Source: Morella rubra (taxonomy: Eukaryota; Streptophyta; Magnoliopsida; Fagales; Myricaceae). Taken from it: a stretch of DNA of 64,000 nt. Under the pieces are notes generated by a model. The model made no database searches and was not told the origin of the DNA. It saw nothing but the letters and a program-made list of their open reading frames with translations. Positions 50,057 to 60,970 of this stretch are shown here, piece by piece (position 1 is the stretch's first letter; the number at the start of each line of letters is the position of its first letter). The stretch spans positions 32,267,311-32,331,310 of the forward strand of contig CM025853.1 in assembly GCA_003952965.2 (NCBI GenBank), in the 5' to 3' direction. A program made the position numbers and the translations under genes.

Positions 50057-51400
50057 TCAAGGGAACAACTTTGGGTAAGCTTTTGGGAAAATATTGGAGG
50101 CGTCGGGTGATGGGGGTGGAAAATCTGTTTTGGGAGGTGAAAATTTTTCTCTGGTGTTTGAAGATTCTGTTTTTGGGTGGGAGAATTTTCCTTTGGGATC
50201 TGAAATTTCTATTTTTACGTGCGAAACGTCGTGTGGGAATCTTCCAAACAAAAGCATCCATCCTGATATTTTTTTCCAGTATAGAGCGTCTGTAAGCGTG
50301 TTTGGAAAAGTTGGGTTCGCCAAGAGTGGGACTGGGTTGCTTGGAAGTGACTGCGAAGTCGACTTTGACAGACTTTGTTGAGTAGGCAGTGTTGGTATCT
50401 GGGCATTAGGCAACAGTGGCAATGCGGGTTTAGGGAGCGTTGGCTGAGACAGGACTTGGTTGTTCGGTAAAAGTGACTTTGGTTGAGTTGGGTAAGGGCT
50501 TCGTGCCGGCAGACGCTCGGTAGACAATCGTGGGAATGTCGTTCCCGTCAGTTGAGGCTGTGGGGCTAGTTGGGGACTTGTAGAGATAGGCAATGGGGGC
50601 TGTTGAGTCAGCCGTTCTGGCCTATAGTAAGGTAACTGTGTCAACTTGTGTATAGGCGGAGCAGGCAACCTGGGGAGAGATGGGATTGGAGGCAGAGCAG
50701 GCAATGTGGGCACAGATGGGATTGGAGGCAGCGCAGAACTTGTGGTTTCAGGTGCTGGTGTATTCGATTTCGAAAGATGGCGAGCTGCTAGGCTCATATT
50801 GTTGCTTGAGAGGGACAGTGCTAAAATCAAAACCACCACGAAGAGATGATTACAAAAAGCCATGCGGAGAGGGTTCAAAAAAGAAGGAGCTTATTTGGGG
50901 AATTATAGTTCTTGGCGTTTATCTCTTTTTGAAGAGCAGTAGCAATGCGGTTTGTTTTATAGAGAAAATAAGCTGAAGAATCGAGAATTTTCAGAAGCAC
51001 CAACGGGAGCTTGAAGAGTTGTGGCCGCGGGAACCTGTAAGAAGAGTTGGTTACGTGTTAACCGATCCCTTCACAAATTTGTAGCAATTTCGTACGAGAT
51101 TCTCGAACTGACATCAACGAATGGCTTCCACACACGGAGGCATCGATCAAATTTGGGAGCCAATGGGCTGTTGAATTATCGTGGTGCCAGCCTAATAGCA
51201 CAATTATTTACTATTAGACCGCATTGAAAGGTCACTTAATTAATTATTCAAACTAATAATCATGCAGCGTATTTCAATAATTAATAATATCATTCACAAG
51301 TGACGCAGAGATTCAGATTACTATTCCTTGCCGATAAGTATTGCCTGAAGAGTTATAAGAAAATTTGAAAAAGTTTCATTTGTTTTCTAATTAATATATT
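49440..51400. repeat. Segmental duplication block 1 (gene 2 unit)
   Basis: About 1.95 kb that recur at 53475-55388 in the same orientation, offset by about 4.0 kb. Matching landmarks are GTATTCGAATTTCACGTCAT (49553 and 53588), GGACTCCTCGGCCTCCTTGA (49922 and 53938), the whole proline-rich gene, and CTTGCCGATAAGTATT (51328 and 55316). The 3' flank, gene and promoter were therefore copied together. Confidence 0.88.
50057..50863 (-). CDS. Secreted proline-rich protein 2, with C-terminal tail
   Basis: An intronless 268-residue frame. MAFCNHLFVVVLILALSLSS is a clear signal peptide and was taken as the start (no upstream ATG in frame). SLAARHLSKSNTPAP follows, then a proline-rich middle with SALPPIPSVPTLPALPPIPS and PKPALPLLPNAQIPTLP. 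After about residue 185 the composition changes: a tail of about 75 residues with an aromatic patch (YWKKISGWMLLFGRFP), then Lys/Ser/Pro words (DPKGKFSHPKTESS, EKFSPPKTDFPPP), ending NIFPKAYPKLFP-stop. The tail is shared only with the paralog at 54071-54862. A cell-wall or apoplastic location is inferred from the signal peptide and composition; no function is assigned. Confidence 0.8.
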   Translation of the reverse strand: MAFCNHLFVVVLILALSLSSNNMSLAARHLSKSNTPAPETTSSALPPIPSVPTLPALPPIPSLPRLPAPPIHKLTQLPYYRPERLTQQPPLPISTSPQLAPQPQLTGTTFPRLSTERLPARSPYPTQPKSLLPNNQVLSQPTLPKPALPLLPNAQIPTLPTQQSLSKSTSQSLPSNPVPLLANPTFPNTLTDALYWKKISGWMLLFGRFPHDVSHVKIEISDPKGKFSHPKTESSNTREKFSPPKTDFPPPSPDASNIFPKAYPKLFP

Positions 51401-51939
51401 GATACCGTTGTTGTAGGTTGAATAGATTTCACAGCTTAAAGTTCTGTTAACTTGTTGGCTTTTGGTAATGTACAGAAAAAAATCGACGATCTTTTTTTTG
51501 GGTTAAATTATAACAAGAGTTATGAGGAGTACTGCATGTATATGCTTTCCGTGCGTCATGAATATCATGAAAGTAAAGATCCGACTTCTGAATGTAACAT
51601 GGATTCAAAGAGAAGCTCTGTGAGCGATAATAGAAATAAGAAATCATATATATCTCAAATAATCACAAGGACGGTTTCAATAATTAGAACACCCTCTCAC
51701 AATAGACGCTTAAATAACCGAAGAGTGACTCGTAACAGAATAAAACATCAAAACTCTCACACAAAGAAATTCAAATGGAACTACACCAAGCCTGTAAGCA
51801 CACTCACGATATAGAACTAAAACAGGTTCCAGCATATTCGGAAACAATACAGGTGCCAGCTAGTGCGCGCAAAGAATCATTCCAACAAAGATAAAAGCAA
51901 GAAGGAAGGGTGGCATCTAAGGGGTCAAGAGCTGTTGCT
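50864..51939. other. Intergenic in the proline-rich cluster
   Basis: Promoter region of gene 2 on its left (part of the duplicated block to about 51400), then the 3' flank of copy 3. Nothing else was recognised. Confidence 0.5.
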
Positions 51940-52496
51940 TCAATTTGATGGGGGTGGAGAAAGGAAAGGAATTGTTGGCATTGTCGATGGAATGGTGGGG
52001 ATTGAAGGCATTGTGGTTGGTATGGTTGGCAACGAAGTAGCTGGCAGTGGAGGTAGCGTCACCTTCGGAACCGTGGGCATGGTCGGCAATGTTGGGACTT
52101 GGGTGCTTGGCAACGCAGGCTTTGAACAATTGAGTTGAGTTGGCAATGTGTTGGCAAGGCAATGTGTGGCAATGTAGCTGTTGGCAGGTTGGTTGAGAGG
52201 GGATTTGGGTTGGCAATGTGCAACGTGGGCTTGGCACAGGTAGGCTTTGGCAGAGTTGGCAACGGTGTGGCAGTGGTGTGCTAAGTGGTGGAAATGGTCG
52301 TAGGCAGTGTTGGCACGGAGGGCAGTGGAGGTAATGTGGCCTTGGGAAGAGATGGGATCGAAGGCAGTGTCAACGCTGGGGGTGGAGCAGCTAGTGTATC
52401 CAGAAGGTGACGAGCTGCTAAACTCATATCGGTGCTGAGAGTAAGTACAGCACCATGGTGATAGACAGAAGGAAACAATACTTTGGGAAAAGCCAT
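51940..52496 (-). pseudogene. Broken proline-rich protein 3 of cluster
   Basis: The start MAFPKVLFPSVYHHG is followed by MSLAARHLLDTLAAPPP and LPSIPSLPKATLPPLPSVPT, clearly the same family. The frame then stops after LPTTISTT near 52281. Proline-rich coding continues in a second frame (about 52262-52150) and finishes in a third (52146-51940), ending PTIPFLSPPPSN-stop, the classical end of this family. At least two indels in the repetitive middle would be needed to explain this. The signal peptide core is also weak (FPSVYHHGAVLTLS). It is most likely a pseudogene, although indels in a low-complexity repeat could also be sequence errors. Confidence 0.72.
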
Positions 52497-54070
52497 GGCT
52501 GATGTGGTAGGAGAAGCAAGTTTCGGAAGATCGTGTACTTCAAATATTGCCAAGTACGTATGTTGTTGTTGTTGAAGAGTACAACGTGCAGCCGGTGGTA
52601 TTTATAGATGCAAGCATGTTCTAGGAACCAATCTGAATTAGATGAAATGTTGTTGTGGGAAATGTGGAGAAAGATTAGTTAGTTCACCTTCCAAACTCGA
52701 GGAAGTGAAGGACTTTACACGCAGAAGCTTTTAGGAAAATATGTCAAGGAGTTATTGAGCGAATTTGGGACCCAAAGACACGTAATGGGGCTGACAAGGT
52801 GGCTCACTTGTCCAACTGATTATTTGACTCTGGCTTTTTGTGACGCATCGTTTTGATTTCTGATCTCTTGCAGAAGTTTAGAGATGTACGTAGTCCTAAG
52901 AAATTTATGCTTTTTATAGGCGTGATCATTACCTATATATATAAACTCGGAGCCCTGGAGGAAGATTTCTTGAGTCCTGAATTTATTGCTGAAAATATTT
53001 TTGATCATTTTACGAGTCAAACTATTGTGTCGGCAGAGTCTCTTGACGTAATGAGAGGATAGTGATACTCACCATAGCGTATAAATTAATTATAAATATA
53101 AATTGCGTTGACTCTTAATTTGAAATTAGTACATAATTTTAATTGATGGGAGTTGATTAAAAAGTAGAGTGAGCTAATTTGAATGAATTTTTTTTTATAT
53201 TTATTATATAATAAAAAATAATTTGATGAGAAGATAAATTATTTTGTAGTTAATAGATAAAATTTTAGGATGACCAAATATTTAGAATGCAAACACCAAT
53301 GTATGGCCGCTGCTTCTCTTTTATATTATATCACAACTGTATCATTTTTTTTAATCTTCTCTCTATTAATTTTTCTCTAAAAAAAATTTGCTAACTGAAA
53401 ATGTTATCTTCATAATTTTTTTAGAGTGAACATTTTATATGAGTAAAATTGTAATTTTAAGCACCAAAAACTCGTAGCCTTTTTTATTTATAGCTGTGGT
53501 TCTAATTTTACATGGTTTGGTTTCATCTTCTTTTGTAAAGATATTGAGGCATGGGGTTCGTTTTGGTTGAAAATGTAGCTTGTTTGGTATTCGAATTTCA
53601 CGTCATTTTCTCCTCGATCTCTTCGGTCTCCCAAGCCCTTGATCATATTTTGTGTTGCGGTTGTCAAACATGCAGATATATTTGTGTTTTACGGCTCCTA
53701 TATATTTTGAAGTTGGGAAATAAAAAGTTTCAAAGAACAAGCATTTTCAAGATTGTTTTCTATTCGATCGTGGACTAGCTACAATGACAAAGCACGTACG
53801 AGAAGATCATATAACAAGAACTCATTAATTTATTTATACATTTAGCTAGGGAGGAAGAGACAAATGCCTCTTCTTATACTCTAGCAAGTATACATTGACC
53901 CATATACTAACTTCCAGGCAACTCAGACAGACAGATGGACTCCTCGGCCTCCTTGATATCCAAGTTCCATTTATTTATGGTATGAGTAAAAGCAGAACCA
54001 CGGCATGTAAACGACTACTACTCGTTCATAGGCAACGAATGACTGCCAACTTTTATGGAGTCGAGGGGTT
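52497..54070. other. Intergenic in the proline-rich cluster
   Basis: Promoter of copy 3, then AT-rich DNA near 53080-53480, then the start of duplicated block 2 at about 53475 holding the 3' flank of gene 4. No other gene was seen. Confidence 0.5.
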
Positions 54071-55388
54071 TCAAGGGAACAACTTTGGGTAAGCTTTTGG
54101 GAAAATATTTGGAAAATCTATATTGGAAGGTGAAAATTTTTCACCAGAGTGTGAAGATTCTGTTTTTGAATTTGGGCTGGTGAATTCTCCTTTGGGGTGT
54201 GAAAGTTCTATTTTAACGTGTGAAACTTCGTGTGGGAGTCTTCCGAAGAAAAATATCCATGCTGATTTTTTTCTCCAGATCAGACCGTCTGTAGGCATGT
54301 TTGGAATCTTTGGGTTCGCTAAAAGTGGGACTTGGGTGCTTGGAGGTGACTGCGATGTCGACTTTGACAGACTTTGTTGAGTCGGCAGTGTTGGTATCTG
54401 GGCATTAGGCAACAGGGGCAATGCGGGTTTAGGGAGTGTTGGCTGAGACGGGACTTGGTTGTTCGGCAAAAGTGGTTTTGTTTGAGTTGGGTAAGGGATT
54501 CGTGCAGGCTGATGCTCGATCGGCAATCGTGGGAATGTTGTTCCCGTCAGTTGGGGCTGTGGGGCTAGTTGGGGACTTGTAGACATTGGCAATGGGGGCT
54601 GTTGAGTCAGCCGTTCTGGCCTATAGTAAGGTAACTGTGTCAACTTGTGTATAGGCGGAGCAGGCAACCCGGGAAGAGATGGGATTGGAGGCAGAGCAGG
54701 CAATGTGGGCACAGATGGGATTGGAGGCAGTGCAGAACTTGTGGTTTCAGGTGCTGGTGTATTCGATTTCGAAAGATGGCGAGCTGCTAGGCTCGTATCG
54801 TTGCTTGAGAGGGACAGTACTAAAATCAAAGACACCACGAAGAGATGATTAAGAAAAGCCATGCGGAGAGGGTTCAAAAAAGGAGGAGCTTATTTGGGGA
54901 ATTATAGTTCTAGGCGCATTCTCTTTTTGAAGAGCAGTAGCAATGCGTTGGGTTTTATAGAGAAAATAAGCTGAAGAATCGATAATTTTTAGAAGCACCA
55001 AACGTGAGCTTGAAGAGTTGTGGCCGCGAGAACCTGTAAGAGGGGTTGGTTACGTGTTAACCGATCCCTCGACTGATTTGTTGCAATTTCGTACGAGAAC
55101 TCACGTCAAGAATGGCTTCAACACACGGAGTCATCGATCAAATTAGGGAGCCAATGGGCAGTTGAATTATCGTGGTGCCAGCCCAATAGCCCAATTATTT
55201 ATTATTGGACCGCATTGAAAGGTCACTTAATTAATTATTCAAACTAATAATCATGCAGCAGATTATAATAGTAATATCATTCACAAAGTGACGCAGATAT
55301 TCAAGATAACTATTCCTTGCCGATAAGTATTCCCCAAAGAGTTATAAGAAAACCTGAAAAAGTTTTCATTTGTTTTCTATTAATTCAA
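53475..55388. repeat. Segmental duplication block 2 (gene 4 unit)
   Basis: Partner of 49440-51400. Similarity ends just after GTTATAAGAAAACCTGAAAAAG near 55340-55388. Copy 3 and its flanks (about 51400-53475) lie between the two blocks, so the blocks are not adjacent. Confidence 0.88.
54071..54862 (-). CDS. Secreted proline-rich protein 4, with C-terminal tail
   Basis: An intronless 263-residue frame, paralog of 50057-50863 from the duplicated block. Signal peptide MAFLNHLFVVSLILVLSLSS, then SLAARHLSKSNTPAP and the same proline-rich middle with substitutions. The tail begins around GLIWRKKSAWIFFFGRLPHE and continues VSHVKIELSHPKGEF, EKFSPSNIDF and NIFPKAYPKLFP-stop. Relative to gene 2, the tail has gained and lost several residues, yet the frame and the last twelve residues are kept, which suggests the tail is maintained as protein. 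Likely secreted to the cell wall; function unknown. Confidence 0.8.
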   Translation of the reverse strand: MAFLNHLFVVSLILVLSLSSNDTSLAARHLSKSNTPAPETTSSALPPIPSVPTLPALPPIPSLPGLPAPPIHKLTQLPYYRPERLTQQPPLPMSTSPQLAPQPQLTGTTFPRLPIEHQPARIPYPTQTKPLLPNNQVPSQPTLPKPALPLLPNAQIPTLPTQQSLSKSTSQSPPSTQVPLLANPKIPNMPTDGLIWRKKSAWIFFFGRLPHEVSHVKIELSHPKGEFTSPNSKTESSHSGEKFSPSNIDFPNIFPKAYPKLFP

Positions 55389-56204
55389 ACAGACTTAGGG
55401 AATTTGGTACGCTACCTGACGAGTTCCTTCAAAACTAATGGAAATTGCATGTCGTCGTCATCAATTAGTCATAACAACCGTATTCCACATTCTCCCATGG
55501 GAGCGACTAATCCCACTTTTGCTTCAAACTGCAGGCTGAGCGAATTCCAAGGTCGTGCTTCTGCTACCATTGATTCATGTGTGATCTGACATAATATAAA
55601 AGTAAAGATACGTGCATGAGAAAGTATCCGTATTTCTACAATTATCATTTCGGTTTCACTGGCAAGACCATATGAAGGGGCAATTGAGGCATTCTGTTAA
55701 AGTTTAAAGTCTGCCCAGAAAATGAATAAAAAAGCATTATTAATTACGAAATCCTGGCTCCGGCAGGGTGTGGTTTTTCGCATTGAAGTCGATATGGTTT
55801 CCACTACGAAAACGCGGTGGGTTCCTGGTCTTCAAATTGTCTCCCCTACCCGACGAGAAGAAAAAGAACGGAATCGCCTCAAAGAGAACCCACTAGAGAG
55901 GCACAGCGCTTCACGTTTCTCGAGATTTTAACTGGATTTGGGCAATATGAAAGCCAAAAGCACGAAAGGAAATTGGGGCCTGAAGACGAATAAGCTAGGG
56001 TTACGCCGGGTTCTTCTCCTCCACTTTCCTTTCTGATCAGGTCGCTACCTTCAAATCCTTCTTTTCCCTCATCCTCTTCTCCTTATTCTTCTTCTTAACG
56101 TTTTGCGCCGTGGTCTTGAGCAACCGATCCAACAGAACAACTCAATGGATGAAGAAGTATCACTAATATCTCCATTTAACAAAATATTTTCAATTCCTCT
56201 GCAG
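54863..56204. other. Intergenic, promoter of gene 4 and left flank of P4H remains
   Basis: The first 500 bp belong to the duplicated block. The rest has no recognisable gene. Around 55980-56110 the sequence resembles a pyrimidine-rich plant leader and may be the former 5' region of the prolyl 4-hydroxylase gene, but no membrane-anchor exon was found. Confidence 0.45.
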
Positions 56205-58795
56205 GATGTTTCAGGCACCAGGCCGAGGCCGAGGCTGCTTGAATCGGTCAACGAGGGGACTCATTACAATTTTCTTGACTCCCGGAGAGACCGGAGACGA
56301 TTCCGTTTCTCCAATCCTCTTTCAGGTGCTCAGTTTTGCTCCTCAAGCATTTTTTCCTCCTTTTCGTTCGCTAATTCTGCGAAGATTATGTACAGTGTGT
56401 GTAATATGTATGGACATGTTACTGCTCGATTTGTATATTACGTTTATTGTTTTACGACCAATAGGTCTTGAGCTGGAGGCCGCGGGCTCTATATTTCCCT
56501 AATTTTGTGACACTGGAACAATGCCAGAGCATTATAGATATGGTAGAGCCACGTCTTAGACCGTCGGCAATAGCTTTGCGACCAGGGGATACAAAAGCGG
56601 GCACGAAGGGACTTCTTTCTCCCTGTTTGCGTATGTGCGAGATATTTACCTTTGCTATGGTTAGATTAGGCTGTTGGACATGGCAATTAACGCAGGGTAT
56701 AAATCATAAGGCGATCACGATCTTAAATATTGAAGTTTTGAAATTATTAATCATATATGTAGGTTTCTCTCTATTGCTTCCCCTGTAAACTTGTCTTGAG
56801 TTTAGAACGTTTGTGCTCGAACTCAACAATACCATGGCTTGATTTTGTTTTGGATTGGTTGTACATTACAATATTTAAGCAGAATATGGATGATAAAATT
56901 TTCAGTCTGCCATATTTCACGATGTCTTTCCTGGATAATGAACTGTACGTGTGAATAGGCTGCAAATTTACCATGAATAAGGTGAGATCATTATTTATTA
57001 TGTACCTTTTAATTGGCAGAGAAAAGTAAATGACAGCTTTTATATGGTGAATATGTTGACTTGATTTGTAAAATTTGTCACATATGAATCACTGTCCTAG
57101 AGAATCTTTTGAATTTTTTTATTTTCCCTTTCATTTGTGTATTCTGGTTTGACTCAAGCTTTCAATAAGTTGTCAAAAATAGCCATGTGCTGGAATACTT
57201 TTTATGCTTTTGCTGCATTTCGATGCCCAAAGAATTTGTATGTGTAACTAGTGTTTTTTTTTTTTGTTGAAGTAGTTTCTCTCTCATTTCAGGAAAATTT
57301 TGATATTGTCCGAGGTATCACCATATTTCAGGCATTCAGCGTCTTGTGCAATGATGTTCGTCAGTTGTATAATTATCATTACGATGCTTTCAATCCTGCT
57401 GAGTGGCCTACAGAATTACCAAAGGGTACATCTCAAGCAGAAAGCTTTGGTTTTTGTTTTGTAGTTATTTGTTTTCTACTGATAGAACTTCTTTCTCTAA
57501 TTTATGTGACATGTTTGAATGTATGTGAAACACACGTCTGAGCACGCACACATATTCTTACCCTTTTCAACTCATCAAGTGCGACATTGGGATAGCGGTT
57601 TCTTAACCACTTATGCAATTTCCATAGCGGGATTATCAGTTACATATTCTTGTTTTGACTCCATCTTATTTGGGCCAAATGAAAATGGAAAGGAAATATA
57701 CTCAGAGGTTACACTACTACCTCTAAGATAGAAATTGAAGGTAGTTGAATTGGGGATGACATAAAAGGTGGTGATACTGCAGCATCTTACATAATTATCT
57801 CCTGAGAGATTTTGAGAATAAGCCCTTGGGAAAAGCCCCATTTGACCTTCTGGACATCAAAACATCCAGTGCTCTCGGTATTTATGAGGAAGATCAGCCA
57901 CTCTCGTGTACTTTGTGATGAAATGAAGGGTAAGACTAGAATTTGTTGCATTTGATTTGCCATAAAAAAAGGGTGGAACTCAATTGGTGAGAATATTATG
58001 TTAAAACCTCTATAACTTGAATGGTGATTTCGAGAAAGAAAATGGCAACTCTCATCACCAATGACCCTGATTTGCTGTGGCATTCAAGATGTTTTGAGTA
58101 TAGATATGTTGGCCACACACACCGAGTGACATCATCTGTGCTTGACTTGTTTGAAAGAAGTGTCATTTTACACTTACAATTGTGTATTTCCATTTATTCT
58201 TTAGTTCTGTATTGCTTCGTACTTTGACATACTTAGTTGCAGGGCAAAGTTTCATCTTTTATTTATTTCAACCATGGAACCATGGGTTTGGATAGAATAT
58301 GGAGGGTGTTGAACAAACTGCATCTTTAAATTACTTGACAATAATTATTAAGGTGTCGCAGGCTGCTGCATTTTAGATTACTTGATAATAATTATTAAGA
58401 AGTTGCAGGTTCTATAAAATTATGATATATATCTTTCACCTTCATGCAGATTTGCCTCGTTCTTGTTATATTCATCTGGTGTTGAAGACGGAGGGGAGAC
58501 CGTGTTTCCGTTTGAGGTGAGATCAAGACTTGATTTCTTTAATTGCCTTTATTTAGGATGATATATTCGTCTTTCATTCTTATTATTCATTCACAATGCG
58601 TCTAGGCCATTATCTTTTGCCTAATCTTTCTTGTTCCTCTTCTTTTGGCGGGTTCATATATCCTATGCTCTGATATGCAGAATGATATGAACATGGATGG
58701 AAGCTACGGTTTCAAAGACTGTATAGGTTTGAAAGTAGCCATGCAAAGGCGATGGACTTCTATTCTATTCAATGTTCCCAAGTCTGAGAATTGAT
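56205..58795 (+). pseudogene. Prolyl 4-hydroxylase remains
   Basis: Exon-like blocks of a plant P4H gene remain in order with intron-like gaps: 56205-56325 (DVSGTRPRPRLLESVNEGTH, then GETGDDSVSPILFQ in another frame), 56465-56620 (VLSWRPRALYFPNFVTLEQC and IALRPGDTKAGTKG), 57332-57425 (HYDAFNPAEW, with the iron-binding HxD), 58450-58516 (FASFLLYSSGVEDGGETVFP) and 58681-58795 (DGSYGFKDCIGLKV, then a frame shift into GDGLLFYSMFPSLRID). Missing are the N-terminal membrane anchor, the conserved segment after TKG, and the last exon with the second iron ligand His and the 2-oxoglutarate-binding Lys. Retained introns show a DNA-level copy, not a retrocopy. An intact P4H makes hydroxyproline in the ER and Golgi; this copy cannot be active. 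Confidence 0.85.
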
Positions 58796-59539
58796 CCGGT
58801 TAGTAACATAATTATCATTATCAAAATTTCAATCTTTCTTATGAGAAAGACTCTTCTTAATCGGAGTGGAGATTACTTTACATAAAAGGTCAAGGATCAG
58901 CAGAACTGTTAGTAGCAAACCTCATTCACCTAAATTGTGGGTAAACATACACCAGTGGACCAAAGCATGGAATGGATACCTCCGGCCATGTGCCAGAATT
59001 ATGTTTGACAGAATGGATGGAAGAATACCATAATTGGTAAATTTGTAGATCAGCCCCATATTGATAAAAATCCTAAACTTTGAGAAACAGTTTATATTTT
59101 CCTTTCTGGGGCCTGAGTACTCTGATTGACTACATAACTGCATGAATTGACCTGCTGTTTGTTGGCTTCCTCTAGTAGTTGTCATTAATTTGATGGTTTG
59201 GTAGACACAACTTCATGGCAGCTTTCCTGTAATCAAAGGTGTAAAATGGGTCGCTACAATGTGATCCAGGATCAAGCGCTAGATGATTAACTATATGTAC
59301 CTGCAATCAGTTCGTACTTCGAAATTTTGTATGATCTTATTTTTTCGAATATCTCTTAAAATATTGTAGCCCAAAACTAAAAATGAGGGAGCCATCGAGG
59401 CTTAAAAACAAAATACGGAGCCACGAGCTCTGCTAACTCTACTGTGGGTTTGAATAGGCCCAATCTGAAGAGGCCCGACCAGTAACGTATGAAAGTAGGC
59501 GGCGTTGAAAGCCAGCCCAAACAGACTTGTATTGTATTA
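58796..59539. other. Intergenic, no gene seen
   Basis: AT-rich DNA downstream of the P4H remains. Nothing recognisable until the GGCCCA-rich array begins. Confidence 0.5.
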
Positions 59540-60960
59540 CAGCTTAACGTGTAATTGGGCTGCTGATTGGGCCGTACTCGGTCAATTTGTTCTCGTGGAA
59601 GCAAATATCGTTTTGGACATACCTGGTACTGAAAATCCATTCAAGCCCAACCCCTTTTTTTACACGTGGGCCAGTGTTAGCCCTATACCAGCCCTTGTTT
59701 TTATAAGTTGGGCCAAAGCTTGCCCAAGTTGCGTCAGTTTCGGTCCGGCACATTTGCGGCCCTACTGCAAACTGAAAGTAAGGCCAACCACGGCCCACTA
59801 AGCACGATAAAACGAAGACGAAATTTTGGCCCAGACAAGAGGTTAGAACAATAACCCACGCGCCTGAATTGGGCTTCAATTGGATCAAAGTTTAATAAGA
59901 GAGATTGTATTGCCAAAATGGATTGGGCTCATTGGGCCAAGTGCTGCTGCCTCGGCCCTTTTAACGAAGCCCAATGCTGGCCCAGAAGACATTAGAACAA
60001 AATAACGAGCCCCACGAGAACAGCCCAGAGATCAACTTTGCTGTTACGGTGCAAAATGATTGGGCCTGTTGTGCCGAGGACAGCCCAGAGAGGATTAACG
60101 AAGCCCAAACGCTGCCCAAATGTGGCCGAATTGATTGGGCCCTTTGGGTCAAGATCAGCCCATTAAGTATCTTACATGAAGCCCAATTCTGGCCCATACA
60201 CGAGATTTGAAAAATATAACAGGGCTCCAAATGGGCCTTATCGGGCCGAAGATCAACTAAGTACGTGCGGCCCAATATTGGGCCTCTTGGGCAATGCAGA
60301 GCCCATTTAGGATCTTAAACGAAGCCCAATATAGAATGATGGCTTAAATTGATTGGGCCCTTTGGGCAAAACTCAGCCCATTTAGACCTTAGGCAAAGCC
60401 CAATTCTGGCCCAGACGAGATTAGAAAAGTACGCAACTATTTGGGCCTCAATCCGCCCAAAGATCATTTACGTATTTGCGGCCCGAAATGATTGCGTCTC
60501 TTGGGCCAATCAGAGCCCGGCCCAAAATATCAATCTAGATGGACGGCCCAAATTGATTGGGCCTTTTGGGCAAACTCAGCCCACGTAAGACCGTAGCTGA
60601 TGCCCCACTTCAGTCAGACACTAACGGGCCACTTTTGGGCTTAAATAGGCCCAAAGATCGAATATGGTGGTAAGGCCCAAAACTATTGGGCCTCAAGCCC
60701 ATATAGGATCTTGCACTAAGCCCTTTTGGCTCGGAACCCAACTTCGAAAAAAAATTTGGGCCGAGATTTGGAAAACAACCAGCCGAAAGATTAATCTAGA
60801 GGGACCGAAGAACTCAGCACTTGAGACGCCTCTTCGATCTGGGCCTCGTAAGGCCCAAGAAGACAGTTTGGGTTACCCCATCATTTTACTAGGGCGGCCC
60901 GTTAGTTTAACGGGTAAGAGCTCTAACGAAGCCCAATTTTGTAGTCGAATTGAGTCTGGG
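59540..60960. repeat. Degenerate tandem array dense in TGGGCC/GGCCCA
   Basis: GATTGGGCC-type unit starts lie at 59921, 60133, 60351 and 60555, a period of about 205-218 bp. Within each unit the order is GATTGGGCC, TTTGGGCAA, CAGCCCA, GAAGCCCAAT, TGGCCCA, then a half-unit such as TATTGGGCCTCTTGGGC. Half-unit starts near 60058, 60276, 60487 and 60683 make the repeat a dimer of unequal halves (about 137 plus 75). Looser copies extend left to about 59540 and right to about 60960. Units differ by many substitutions and indels, so the array is old. There is no long coding frame with known domains. Confidence 0.75.
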
Positions 60961-60970
60961 TTTTTTCCGT
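60894..60970 (+). other. tRNA-like relic at array end
   Basis: GGCCCGTTAGTTTAACGGGT contains a fair A-box (TAGTTTAACGG), and about 35 bases on TAGTCGAATTGAGTC resembles a weak B box. The acceptor stem cannot be paired into a normal tRNA. It could be a decayed tRNA or SINE head; confidence is low. Confidence 0.3.

Noticed and set aside
50007..50261. Basic frame downstream of proline-rich gene 2 in another phase
   Set aside because: Overlaps the tail of gene 2 in a different frame, and is not conserved at the duplicate 54071 locus.
60349..60588. Frames in the TGGGCC array read as a possible repeat protein
   Set aside because: The pattern follows DNA repeat units of varying length with shifting frames, so it is not protein-coding.
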